Origin: Bacteroidota bacterium
GTDB lineage: Bacteria; Bacteroidota; Bacteroidia; AKYH767-A; JABDAW01
Length of the DNA stretch: 29,046 nt
Assembly: GCA_023251595.1 (NCBI GenBank)
Contig: JAHEYM010000006.1
Location: 2,437-31,482 of the forward strand
Reading direction: 5' to 3'
The first letter of the stretch is position 1. The number at the start of each line of letters is the position of its first letter. The translations under genes and the position numbers were made by a program. A model generated the notes under the pieces. It was given only the letters and a program-made list of their open reading frames with translations. It was not told where the DNA came from and searched no databases. This document shows, one piece after another, positions 8,539 through 15,069 of this stretch.

Positions 8539-8942
8539 AAAAGAACTACTCAGTCATCTTTATTATTCTCATATTCTTTTTGGCATCCTGCCGTAAAGAC
8601 CGTGGTCCATATATAGTTGAACCCGCACCCGGCGCAACGGTTGCTCAATTATGTTTTGCAAAAGAAATACAACCGATCTTCGATGCGAATTGTATTACAT
8701 GTCACGACGAAAATCATCCTTTTCTTAATTTGAAAGCACCACAATCCTGGTACGAATTATATGTTACCGGAACACATGCACCATATATAGATACGTTACA
8801 TCCGACACAGAGTCTTTTGTATTTACGAATCACTACAGATTCTATTGGTGCAGGCAGAATGCCGCTTGGCGGAACTCCGTTAACTTTATCAACCACGAAT
8901 AAAATCCTTAAATGGATTGAGCAGGGAGCGAAGAATAATTAA
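8535..8942 (+). CDS. Lipoprotein monohaem cytochrome c
   Basis: The 135-residue protein starts with a lipoprotein signal: the hydrophobic stretch YSVIFIILIFFLASC has a lipobox LASC with the lipidated cysteine at 19, followed by RKD. The haem site is CITCH at residues 53-57 in the context FAKEIQPIFDANCITCHDEN. M109 in GAGRMPLGG is a likely sixth ligand, and the C-terminal helix ILKWIEQGA completes a small cytochrome c fold of the kind attached to membranes in this phylum. The start codon overlaps the barrel gene's stop as ATGA, which implies translational coupling. It is the last gene of the operon, and its stop is followed at once by a strong terminator. Inner- or outer-membrane placement cannot be decided from the sequence. 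Confidence 0.85.
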   Translation: MKKNYSVIFIILIFFLASCRKDRGPYIVEPAPGATVAQLCFAKEIQPIFDANCITCHDENHPFLNLKAPQSWYELYVTGTHAPYIDTLHPTQSLLYLRITTDSIGAGRMPLGGTPLTLSTTNKILKWIEQGAKNN

Positions 8943-8971
8943 AAAAGGGGCGCAGTTTATGCGCCCCTTTT
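8943..8971. terminator. Strong Rho-independent terminator, probably bidirectional
   Basis: AAAAGGGGCGCA and TGCGCCCCTTTT form a perfect 12-base-pair stem with the loop GTTTA. It begins on the base after the stop of the cytochrome lipoprotein gene. The A-run on the left and T-run on the right allow termination in both directions. It therefore also closes the convergent minus-strand gene at 9033. Confidence 0.9.
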
Positions 8972-9032
8972 GGCTTGGTGATCATCCAACATTTCAGTTC
9001 ACCATTCGATCACTTCACCATTCATGTTTCAC

Positions 9033-12000
9033 CTATAGTTTTACCACCCTTATTAATTTCCGCGTTTCACCCTGAATTGCTTCAATCATATAGATGCCTT
9101 TACCTAATCCCATTCCAACAGCCATTTCTTTTCCTTTTGTAATGTTGGCGAAAGATTGAATATTTCTACCGGTGATATCATATATATTAATTGAAATCAT
9201 ATCGTCGGATGAAGTGATTACAGAAACATTAATCTGATCTGCAAAAGGATTTGGATACGCATTAAGACTCAACCCGCAAACTGATTCTGTCTGAATTGAT
9301 ACCGCATCAGGAGACTCACTCCGTATAAGAACTGCTGGTGTAGCGACTAAACAAATGGTACCATAAGGGCAATACACTCCGTTTATTTTTGCGCGAACGG
9401 TCACCTCATAAGTTGTAGAAGCCAACAGACCTGTGAAATTGTACATTCTGAAAACCGTAGAACTACCAACTGTAATCGTCTGTTGAAAATCAATACCTAC
9501 ACCCGAAATATGAATGTCGTAATTGCTTGCACCTGCAACCCAATCAAAATATATACGGTCAAGTAGTGATACAACTGTTATGTTGCAATAACCAACGGTA
9601 AGTTGAGTGGTTGGACCAACCGGTGTAGTTACAGTACATGCACTTCCATAAGAACCATACACCCCATTAATTTTCGGACTGACAGTTACATCGTATGTTG
9701 TGCCATAAGCGATGCCTGCAAAATTTGTCATTCTGAAAACGGTTGTTGCACCAACTGTATATGTTTGATTATAGCCAAGAGCTGCATTCATCACATTAAT
9801 ATCATAATTGCTTGCGCCGGCAACATAATCGAAATACAAACGATCATTCATATTGACAAGAGTACTGCCGCAATACGCTGTTGCAAGTTGAGTTACTGGA
9901 CAAGCATTCGTAGTTATCTGACAAGCGCTTCCATAATTTCCATATACACCACTAACAAATGCTTTTACTTTTACGTCGTACGTTGTACCATAAGCAATTC
10001 CAGGGAAATTAATCATTCTGAATACAGTAGATGAACCAACAGTAATTGTCTGATCATAACCCAGTGCAGCATTTACAACATTAATGTCGTAATTAGTCGC
10101 ACCTGAAACCCAATTAAAATACAGATGATCATTGAGAGATGTTAAAACAACATTGCAATATGCCGCAGCCAGTTCTGTAGTAGTAACACAGGGAGCTGTG
10201 TAGGCAACCGTAACCGGTTGTGTTGCGAAATTAGAACAACCATTTACATCTGTATATGTATAGGTAATGCTGAAATTACCTGCACCCCAAACAGCAGGAT
10301 TAAAAATATTCTCTGCTACTCCTGACCCGGAATACATTCCGTCCGCAGGAAGTCCGCCACTCAAAGCAAATGGAGATGCATTCGTGCAAACATCCGGAAT
10401 CGGATCTAATGTAACACTTGGACCTGTATATATAGTTACAGGAGTGGTGGTAGTTGAAGTACATCCGTAAGCATCGGTTCCTGTAATGGTATAGATTTGA
10501 TCTGTAACAGGGCTGGCGATAACCCCAACTCCAACCGTTCCATTGAGACCTGTAGCAGGACTCCATTCATAAGTCATTCCGGCATTGATGGTTGCAGAAG
10601 AGGATGGGAGCCAAAGTGTACCATTTTTCAATGTACCTTTATTTCCATTGCCTGAGATATCTGCAGTGGTTAATCCTGCGCCATCATCCAATCTCCAGTA
10701 ACCATTTAAATTTGCAGAAGGCGTTGCAACAGGAACATTCATTTCGGTAAGCAGAGTTGAATTATTTTGACCAGTATTCCAAACCCGTAACTCATCCATC
10801 TGACCATTAAAATAACCGTTTCCATATCTACCAAAACACAGAGGTTCCGTAGTAGTGCAAGCTGCAGGTGTACCAAACCATGCCTGTGCATCTTTGATTA
10901 CTCCATCCACATAAAGTTTAGCTCCAGTTGCATCAACAGTGAAAGCGATTTGGTGCCATGCGTTATCGTTAATTAAACCGCCATCCAAACCAAAACTGCC
11001 AAGAACAACATCGAAACAATAATTGGAATTATCGGCAAAATAAAATGCATATACGTGTCCTCCACTCATAAATACATTATATCCATTTTGTGAACCGGGG
11101 GCATATTTTGTAATAATACCGTAATTGCCGGGTCTTGCATCGGATGTTTTCACCAATGCAGAAACAGTTAATGGATAAGCATTCAGTGTAGCATTATTTC
11201 CAACTTCAACATAATCATTTGTGCCGTCGAAACTCAAAGCGCTTCCTGCAGCTGCATATAGCGTTCTTGAACTACCATCACAAATACTTGCAGCGGTTGT
11301 TGCAGCAACAACAGGTTGTGAAATATTCAATGCTGCAGAATTTGACATTTGATCCAAACCACAACTGCCTTTAACTTCACATCTATATAGATAACCATTC
11401 ATGCCGGCTGTAGCACCTGTAATATTCATCGTAGGTAGTGTTGTATTTGAATAAACACCTGCATCGCTGAGATAATTGAAACCACTTCCCTGATCTTCCA
11501 TCCAAGCGTAAATCAAATTTGTACCTGTAGCGGTGACAGCAAAACTTGGATTGCCTAAAAGACATAAAGTTGTAGTCAAAGGATCTGCTGTTACTCTGGT
11601 AATCGGATTAACAGTAATAGCTGATGGTGTAGCGTTATCTGAAGGACAAACACCACTCTGAACGACTGCTCTGAAATAAGTTGTGCTGGTTAAAGCCCCA
11701 ACAGCCACTCCGGTGAGGGTTGTTGTTGTATTTGAAATATCTGCAGGTGCAGTAAATGCTAAATCAGAAGATGATTGCCATTTTAGAACACTACCTGTAT
11801 GACCTGCCAATGTCAAATCAGTCATCGTGAGACCTTCACAAATAATCTGATCTGCAGAAACAGTACCGGCTACGGTTGCGGCATCTACTGCCATGGTAGC
11901 AGTGCCGGAATTTATTGCACCGTTGATATTGGTGAAGACAGCTCTATATATATATCCAACCATTCCTAAGCTTGCACCCGTAATATTCAGGGTAGTGGTA

Positions 12001-13334
12001 TTGAAGTTGGAATATACACCTCCATCTATTGCTGCATCAATATCAATAAAACCGCTTCCTGCATCACGTTGCCATTTTACTGAAGGCGTTGGAACGGAAG
12101 TAGAAGAACTTGTTGGTGATGCACTATTGCCAACACAAATTGTGACGAGCGATGGATTGACATCAACTGTAAGCGTGTTCACTTCACCAATTTGATATAT
12201 ACTAAATAATGTTAAACTGGTAGCTTGTGTTGAAGTAGCTGTTTTTGTTCCTGTAGTAGTAGTTGACCACAAACCGCCATCTAATTTACGTACGACAAAA
12301 TTCGCAGTATTTGCTGCTGCATCAATATCCGCGCTTACAAAATTAAAAGTGGAAGCATAAGATGTGAAACCACCAACGCCATTATTCGTCAATGTATAAT
12401 ATCTGTTCACGCTTTTTGTATTATCAATCCCTGAATTATTGATATCGGCATGATCAGCTGAAGTTGTGCTTCCTGTAACAGAACCTGAACCCGTAGTTGT
12501 TCCGGTAAAAGCAAGTGTAACGGGTGTATAAACTCCTGCATCACCGATATCAAATGTTTTGGATGGAGCCGCCGCATTTGGAATATATAATTCGAGATCT
12601 CCAATTATATATTTTGTTGCACTTGCACCTGATATCGTACCTGCGGTGGTTAAAGAAACTTTATTTGCATTAGTTGTGATTTTACCGCTTGTTAATGTTA
12701 GTGTACCACTCAATGAAAATGAAGTACTCAATGATAAACCGGAAGCATTATTTAAGGTAAGATTTAAAAAAGAAGTAATGCTGCTTCCCTGAATAACCTG
12801 ACCGATTGCTCCGTTCAGGGTAACCGCGATTGTCCCATTTCCATTGGTGTTTGTAAATGTTCCGCTGTTATCGAAAGTTCCGCCAACATTTAATACTTCA
12901 GCTGTAGCTTGTGCCGGATTAGCAGGTCTGATCGTACCACCTCCCATAATAACAACATTCCCGGTAATTGTCAAAATTCTTACCGAATTATTATTTCCCA
13001 TAATTAATATACCTGAAACACCTTGTCCTACCTGGAGACTATTTGCAGTTTCGGTTGTTGTCAGTGTTACGGTATGACCGTTTGCGATAATGACATCATC
13101 ACCGGCAACTGGATGAACGTTCCCAACCCATGTACCATTCTGGTTCCAGTTACCATTACCTGCCGAAGTAATAATAGCTGCGTTAACACTATTGCTCATT
13201 GCAAAAGCAAGAGCCACAAATAAGAGTACGACCATTTGTTTTAGAGGTTGTACTTTTTTCAGCGATTTTCCTGAACGCTGAAATTCACAAACATTTCTGT
13301 TTGTTTTGCCGGAATTTTGATCGGACTTTTTCAT
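9033..13334 (-). CDS. Large multidomain T9SS-secreted surface protein with LamG-like domain and three FN3-like repeats
   Basis: The 1433-residue protein has an unusually long N-terminus: about 33 polar, basic residues precede the hydrophobic signal core MVVLLFVALAFAMS. A shorter start at that methionine (residue 34) is possible. Residues about 53-240 are beta-helix-like, beginning WNQNGTWVGNVHPVAGDDV and GHTVTL. Ig-like domains follow. A LamG/concanavalin-like domain covers about 698-900 (LSFDGTNDYVEVG, WHQIAFTVDATGAKLYVDG, MDELRVWN). Three FN3-like repeats of about 95 residues span about 1054-1333, and a T9SS type A sorting domain (AYPNPFADQINV to LIRVVKL) ends the protein. Likely a cell-surface adhesin or matrix protein. 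It is monocistronic and convergent with the cytochrome operon. The LamG and sorting domains are clear; the ligand is unknown. Confidence 0.85.
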   Translation of the reverse strand: MKKSDQNSGKTNRNVCEFQRSGKSLKKVQPLKQMVVLLFVALAFAMSNSVNAAIITSAGNGNWNQNGTWVGNVHPVAGDDVIIANGHTVTLTTTETANSLQVGQGVSGILIMGNNNSVRILTITGNVVIMGGGTIRPANPAQATAEVLNVGGTFDNSGTFTNTNGNGTIAVTLNGAIGQVIQGSSITSFLNLTLNNASGLSLSTSFSLSGTLTLTSGKITTNANKVSLTTAGTISGASATKYIIGDLELYIPNAAAPSKTFDIGDAGVYTPVTLAFTGTTTGSGSVTGSTTSADHADINNSGIDNTKSVNRYYTLTNNGVGGFTSYASTFNFVSADIDAAANTANFVVRKLDGGLWSTTTTGTKTATSTQATSLTLFSIYQIGEVNTLTVDVNPSLVTICVGNSASPTSSSTSVPTPSVKWQRDAGSGFIDIDAAIDGGVYSNFNTTTLNITGASLGMVGYIYRAVFTNINGAINSGTATMAVDAATVAGTVSADQIICEGLTMTDLTLAGHTGSVLKWQSSSDLAFTAPADISNTTTTLTGVAVGALTSTTYFRAVVQSGVCPSDNATPSAITVNPITRVTADPLTTTLCLLGNPSFAVTATGTNLIYAWMEDQGSGFNYLSDAGVYSNTTLPTMNITGATAGMNGYLYRCEVKGSCGLDQMSNSAALNISQPVVAATTAASICDGSSRTLYAAAGSALSFDGTNDYVEVGNNATLNAYPLTVSALVKTSDARPGNYGIITKYAPGSQNGYNVFMSGGHVYAFYFADNSNYCFDVVLGSFGLDGGLINDNAWHQIAFTVDATGAKLYVDGVIKDAQAWFGTPAACTTTEPLCFGRYGNGYFNGQMDELRVWNTGQNNSTLLTEMNVPVATPSANLNGYWRLDDGAGLTTADISGNGNKGTLKNGTLWLPSSSATINAGMTYEWSPATGLNGTVGVGVIASPVTDQIYTITGTDAYGCTSTTTTPVTIYTGPSVTLDPIPDVCTNASPFALSGGLPADGMYSGSGVAENIFNPAVWGAGNFSITYTYTDVNGCSNFATQPVTVAYTAPCVTTTELAAAYCNVVLTSLNDHLYFNWVSGATNYDINVVNAALGYDQTITVGSSTVFRMINFPGIAYGTTYDVKVKAFVSGVYGNYGSACQITTNACPVTQLATAYCGSTLVNMNDRLYFDYVAGASNYDINVMNAALGYNQTYTVGATTVFRMTNFAGIAYGTTYDVTVSPKINGVYGSYGSACTVTTPVGPTTQLTVGYCNITVVSLLDRIYFDWVAGASNYDIHISGVGIDFQQTITVGSSTVFRMYNFTGLLASTTYEVTVRAKINGVYCPYGTICLVATPAVLIRSESPDAVSIQTESVCGLSLNAYPNPFADQINVSVITSSDDMISINIYDITGRNIQSFANITKGKEMAVGMGLGKGIYMIEAIQGETRKLIRVVKL
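9335..10173 (-). repeat. Three tandem ~285-base repeats encoding FN3-like domains
   Basis: Within the large T9SS gene, three consecutive units start near 10173, 9890 and 9605 and are about 95 codons each. Shared blocks are YC-N-V---L-D-LYF-WV-GA-NYDI, QTITVGSSTVFRM-NF, GTTYDV-V and GVYG-YGSAC. Units 1 and 2 are closest, with long near-identical stretches such as NAALGY and FRM-NF-GIAYGTTYDV. The pattern indicates internal duplication of one domain. Confidence 0.8.
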
Positions 13335-13479
13335 AAGATTTAGTTTTTAATAATGAATGATGAATAAAATATCGGTGCAAAATTGCATCGGAAAGGAATT
13401 TACAAAAATGTCGTTAAACATAAGTTTAATTGATTTATTTCAACAAATGCCTTGAGGCAGATTAATATTATTTATAAAA

Positions 13480-13505
13480 AAAAGGGCAGTACGATCCGCC
13501 CTTTT
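13480..13505 (-). terminator. Rho-independent terminator of hsp20
   Basis: Read on the minus strand, AAAAGGGC pairs with GCCCTTTT across a 10-base loop and is followed by a long T-run, the complement of the A-run at 13476-13483. It lies about 50 bases beyond the stop of the Hsp20 gene. Confidence 0.8.
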
Positions 13506-13554
13506 ATGCAATTGTTTTTCGCCGGCTTAAATAGACTTTAAGCACACGGAGGTT

Positions 13555-14013
13555 TTACACAACTGCTATTTCTTTGAAAAGAACTTTTGTATCAACAGTC
13601 TTAGGCAATATAATTTTTAAAATCCCATCTTCATAATGCGCTTCTATCTTTTCTGCATCTACTCTTTCAGCAAGCGAAAATGAACGACAAAATGATTCGC
13701 ATTTGAACTCCTTTAAATCGTACCATTTCTTTTCTACAGATTTTTCTTCTTCATGCTCTGCACTGATTTCCAATATGTGATTAATTAAATCGACATGAAA
13801 ATCTTTCTTCCTTAAACCTGGAGCCGAAAGCTCAACTATATACTTGTTTTCTGTTTCGAGAATGTTTGTTAATGGCAATTTAGAACTTTGCCACAAACTC
13901 ACCATCGCCGCTTTGGTGAGTGCATCGTTAATCAAATGTTCCACACCCGACCGCTCGGACCATCCCTTGTTCATCGCCGGAAATTCGTGACCATTCATAT
14001 TCAAAGGTGCCAT
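13555..14013 (-). CDS. Small heat-shock protein, Hsp20/alpha-crystallin family
   Basis: The 152-residue protein has an N-terminal arm of about 45 residues and then an alpha-crystallin domain: ILETENKYIVELSAPGLRKKDF, HVDLINHILEISAEHEEEK, an F-CESFCRSFSLAERVDAEKI block and the closing signature YEDGILKIILPK. It is an ATP-independent holdase that binds unfolding proteins as an oligomer in the cytoplasm. It lies downstream of, and on the same strand as, the Crp/Fnr gene with 147 bases between, and has its own elements: an Fnr-like box (14132-14145), a TAnnTTTG promoter (14057-14088) and an unusually good Shine-Dalgarno. A hairpin terminator follows. The pairing with a Crp/Fnr regulator suggests induction under respiratory stress rather than only heat; that is inference. 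Confidence 0.93.
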   Translation of the reverse strand: MAPLNMNGHEFPAMNKGWSERSGVEHLINDALTKAAMVSLWQSSKLPLTNILETENKYIVELSAPGLRKKDFHVDLINHILEISAEHEEEKSVEKKWYDLKEFKCESFCRSFSLAERVDAEKIEAHYEDGILKIILPKTVDTKVLFKEIAVV

Positions 14014-14016
14014 AAT

Positions 14017-14026
14017 CTCTCCTCCT
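14017..14026 (-). promoter_or_regulatory. Canonical Shine-Dalgarno for hsp20
   Basis: Read on the minus strand, AGGAGGAGAG lies three bases before the ATG at 14013, with its AGGAGG core seven bases upstream. Most starts in this window have no such match, as is usual for the phylum, so this leader is atypical and may favour high translation. Confidence 0.7.
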
Positions 14027-14056
14027 GTTTTGGGGTATTAAATTAATCTCTGCGTA

Positions 14057-14088
14057 CAAAATTACTCTTTACTTACTCCCAAATTCAA
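14057..14088 (-). promoter_or_regulatory. Bacteroidota-type promoter for hsp20
   Basis: On the minus strand a TTG (14088-14086) is followed after 21 bases by TAATTTTG (14064-14057), a perfect match to the -7 consensus TAnnTTTG. The Fnr-like box is centred roughly 88 bases upstream of the start implied by this element. Confidence 0.5.
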
Positions 14089-14131
14089 TGACATCTTACA
14101 CAAAAACAATTGTATTTATTCAACAAATAAA

Positions 14132-14145
14132 TTGACGCGGATCAA
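14132..14145. promoter_or_regulatory. Fnr-like box between crp/fnr and hsp20
   Basis: TTGACGCGGATCAA matches TTGAT-N4-ATCAA at nine of ten defined bases. It lies 15 bases beyond the regulator's stop and about 120 bases upstream of the hsp20 start, in the DNA that should control hsp20. Confidence 0.55.
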
Positions 14146-14160
14146 ATCTATCTTCTAAAA

Positions 14161-14850
14161 TTAATACATAGCCGACACTTTTGTCAGTTGTTTCGGATTA
14201 AGTATGGAAATCTTTTTCCCTTGCAGATCAATCAGTTTTTCGCTTCGGAATTCAGATAAAATGCGCACTAAGGTTTCCGTATTCGTTACAACCAGGTGTG
14301 CAAGATCTTCACGTAATAAAGTAATGTTGATTGTTTTATTGTCACTCTCAGTCCCGAATCTTTTCAATAACCTAAGCAAAAGTTCTGCGACTCTTTTTCT
14401 TACATGTTTGGAAGTCACATCTACTAATTTGTCGAGGAGTTTATCGAATTCTCTTGTGAAAGATTGCATGAGAGCCAATGAAAAATCGGGATAATCATGC
14501 ACTAATCTAAAAAAAAGTTCTTTTGGAATAAATCTGAGTTCCGAATCTTCGATTACGGTTGCTGAAGAACTGTATTCAATATTACTGATGAGATGATGAT
14601 AGCCAAGCAAATCATTTTTCTCTGCAATCGAAAGGATGACTTCTTTTCCATTTTCGGAGATCCTGTAAATTTTAGCCTTCCCACTCACCATAATGAACAT
14701 ACCTGTCGGAGTAAAACCCTCCCTGAATATTAATTGCTTTTTTTTGAAATGAAACGTTTTCAATTCAGGTTCAATGGTTTTCATTACCTCATCACTGAAT
14801 ATATGAAAAGGAGAGTCCAGTCCGGAATTAATTGTGTAAATCTCTAACAT
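14161..14850 (-). CDS. Crp/Fnr-family transcriptional regulator
   Basis: The 229-residue protein has an N-terminal cyclic-nucleotide-binding-type beta-roll (about 15-135; FREGFTPTGMFIMVSGKAKIYR, GKEVILSIAEKNDLLGYHHL), a long dimerisation helix (about 137-165), and a C-terminal winged helix-turn-helix. In that last domain REDLAHLVVTNTETLVRILSEF is the recognition region. Its E and R in TETLVR match the E and R that Crp and Fnr use to read TGA half-sites. The protein has no cysteine at all, so it cannot hold the iron-sulphur cluster of Fnr. A ligand such as haem, nitric oxide or a nucleotide is open. Four TGAY-N4-ATCA sites lie nearby, including one in its own promoter. Downstream on the same strand is hsp20; the M1 peptidase is divergent. 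Confidence 0.93.
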   Translation of the reverse strand: MLEIYTINSGLDSPFHIFSDEVMKTIEPELKTFHFKKKQLIFREGFTPTGMFIMVSGKAKIYRISENGKEVILSIAEKNDLLGYHHLISNIEYSSSATVIEDSELRFIPKELFFRLVHDYPDFSLALMQSFTREFDKLLDKLVDVTSKHVRKRVAELLLRLLKRFGTESDNKTINITLLREDLAHLVVTNTETLVRILSEFRSEKLIDLQGKKISILNPKQLTKVSAMY

Positions 14851-14892
14851 TGTGTCAAGTATTAATGTTATAACATCGGATCATCGTCCTCG

Positions 14893-14926
14893 CAAATATA
14901 TAATATTAATTCGATTAATGAATCAA
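14893..14926 (-). promoter_or_regulatory. Bacteroidota-type promoter for the crp/fnr gene
   Basis: On the minus strand TTG (14926-14924) is followed after 23 bases by TATATTTG (14900-14893), a perfect TAnnTTTG. The Crp-type palindrome at 14940-14955 lies just upstream, centred about 60 bases before the expected transcription start. That is a usual position for an activator. Confidence 0.5.
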
Positions 14927-14939
14927 TAATTCCGCTGTC

Positions 14940-14955
14940 CGTGATGAAGATCACG
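14940..14955. promoter_or_regulatory. Crp/Fnr-type palindrome in the divergent crp/fnr - M1 peptidase promoter region
   Basis: CGTGATGAAGATCACG is a perfect inverted repeat of CGTGAT around GAAG. It fits both the Crp form GTGA-N6-TCAC and the Fnr core TGAT-N4-ATCA. It sits 90 bases from the regulator's start and 114 bases from the peptidase's start. It may serve autoregulation and control of the divergent gene. Confidence 0.65.
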
Positions 14956-14998
14956 CCGATTTCTGCCTCAAAGCAGGAAAATTTCAAGAATCAGCGAA

Positions 14999-15030
14999 TT
15001 TGGCAAGCCAAGGGGATTTTCCCACTTTTG
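14999..15030 (+). promoter_or_regulatory. Possible promoter for the M1 aminopeptidase gene
   Basis: TTTG (14999-15002) is followed after 20 bases by CACTTTTG (15023-15030), one mismatch from TAnnTTTG. The spacing fits the phylum's promoter pattern. It lies 39 bases upstream of the ATG. Confidence 0.35.
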
Positions 15031-15069
15031 TACTCCCATTAACCCCTTCTTCATTAAATCAACTTAGTT

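Noticed and set aside
8995..9028. Repeated TTCACCATTC words between the terminator and the T9SS gene
   Set aside because: Only two separated copies and a partial third; not a tandem array.
9603..10034. Open frame of 143 codons on the plus strand
   Set aside because: It is antisense to the repeat region of the large T9SS gene, with biased composition (Cys, Ile, Ser runs) and no family resemblance.
13373..13390. Imperfect inverted repeat CGGTGCAA/TTGCATCG upstream of the large T9SS gene
   Set aside because: One arm mismatch, no resemblance to the TGAY-N4-ATCA sites, and no clear promoter alignment; too weak to call an operator.
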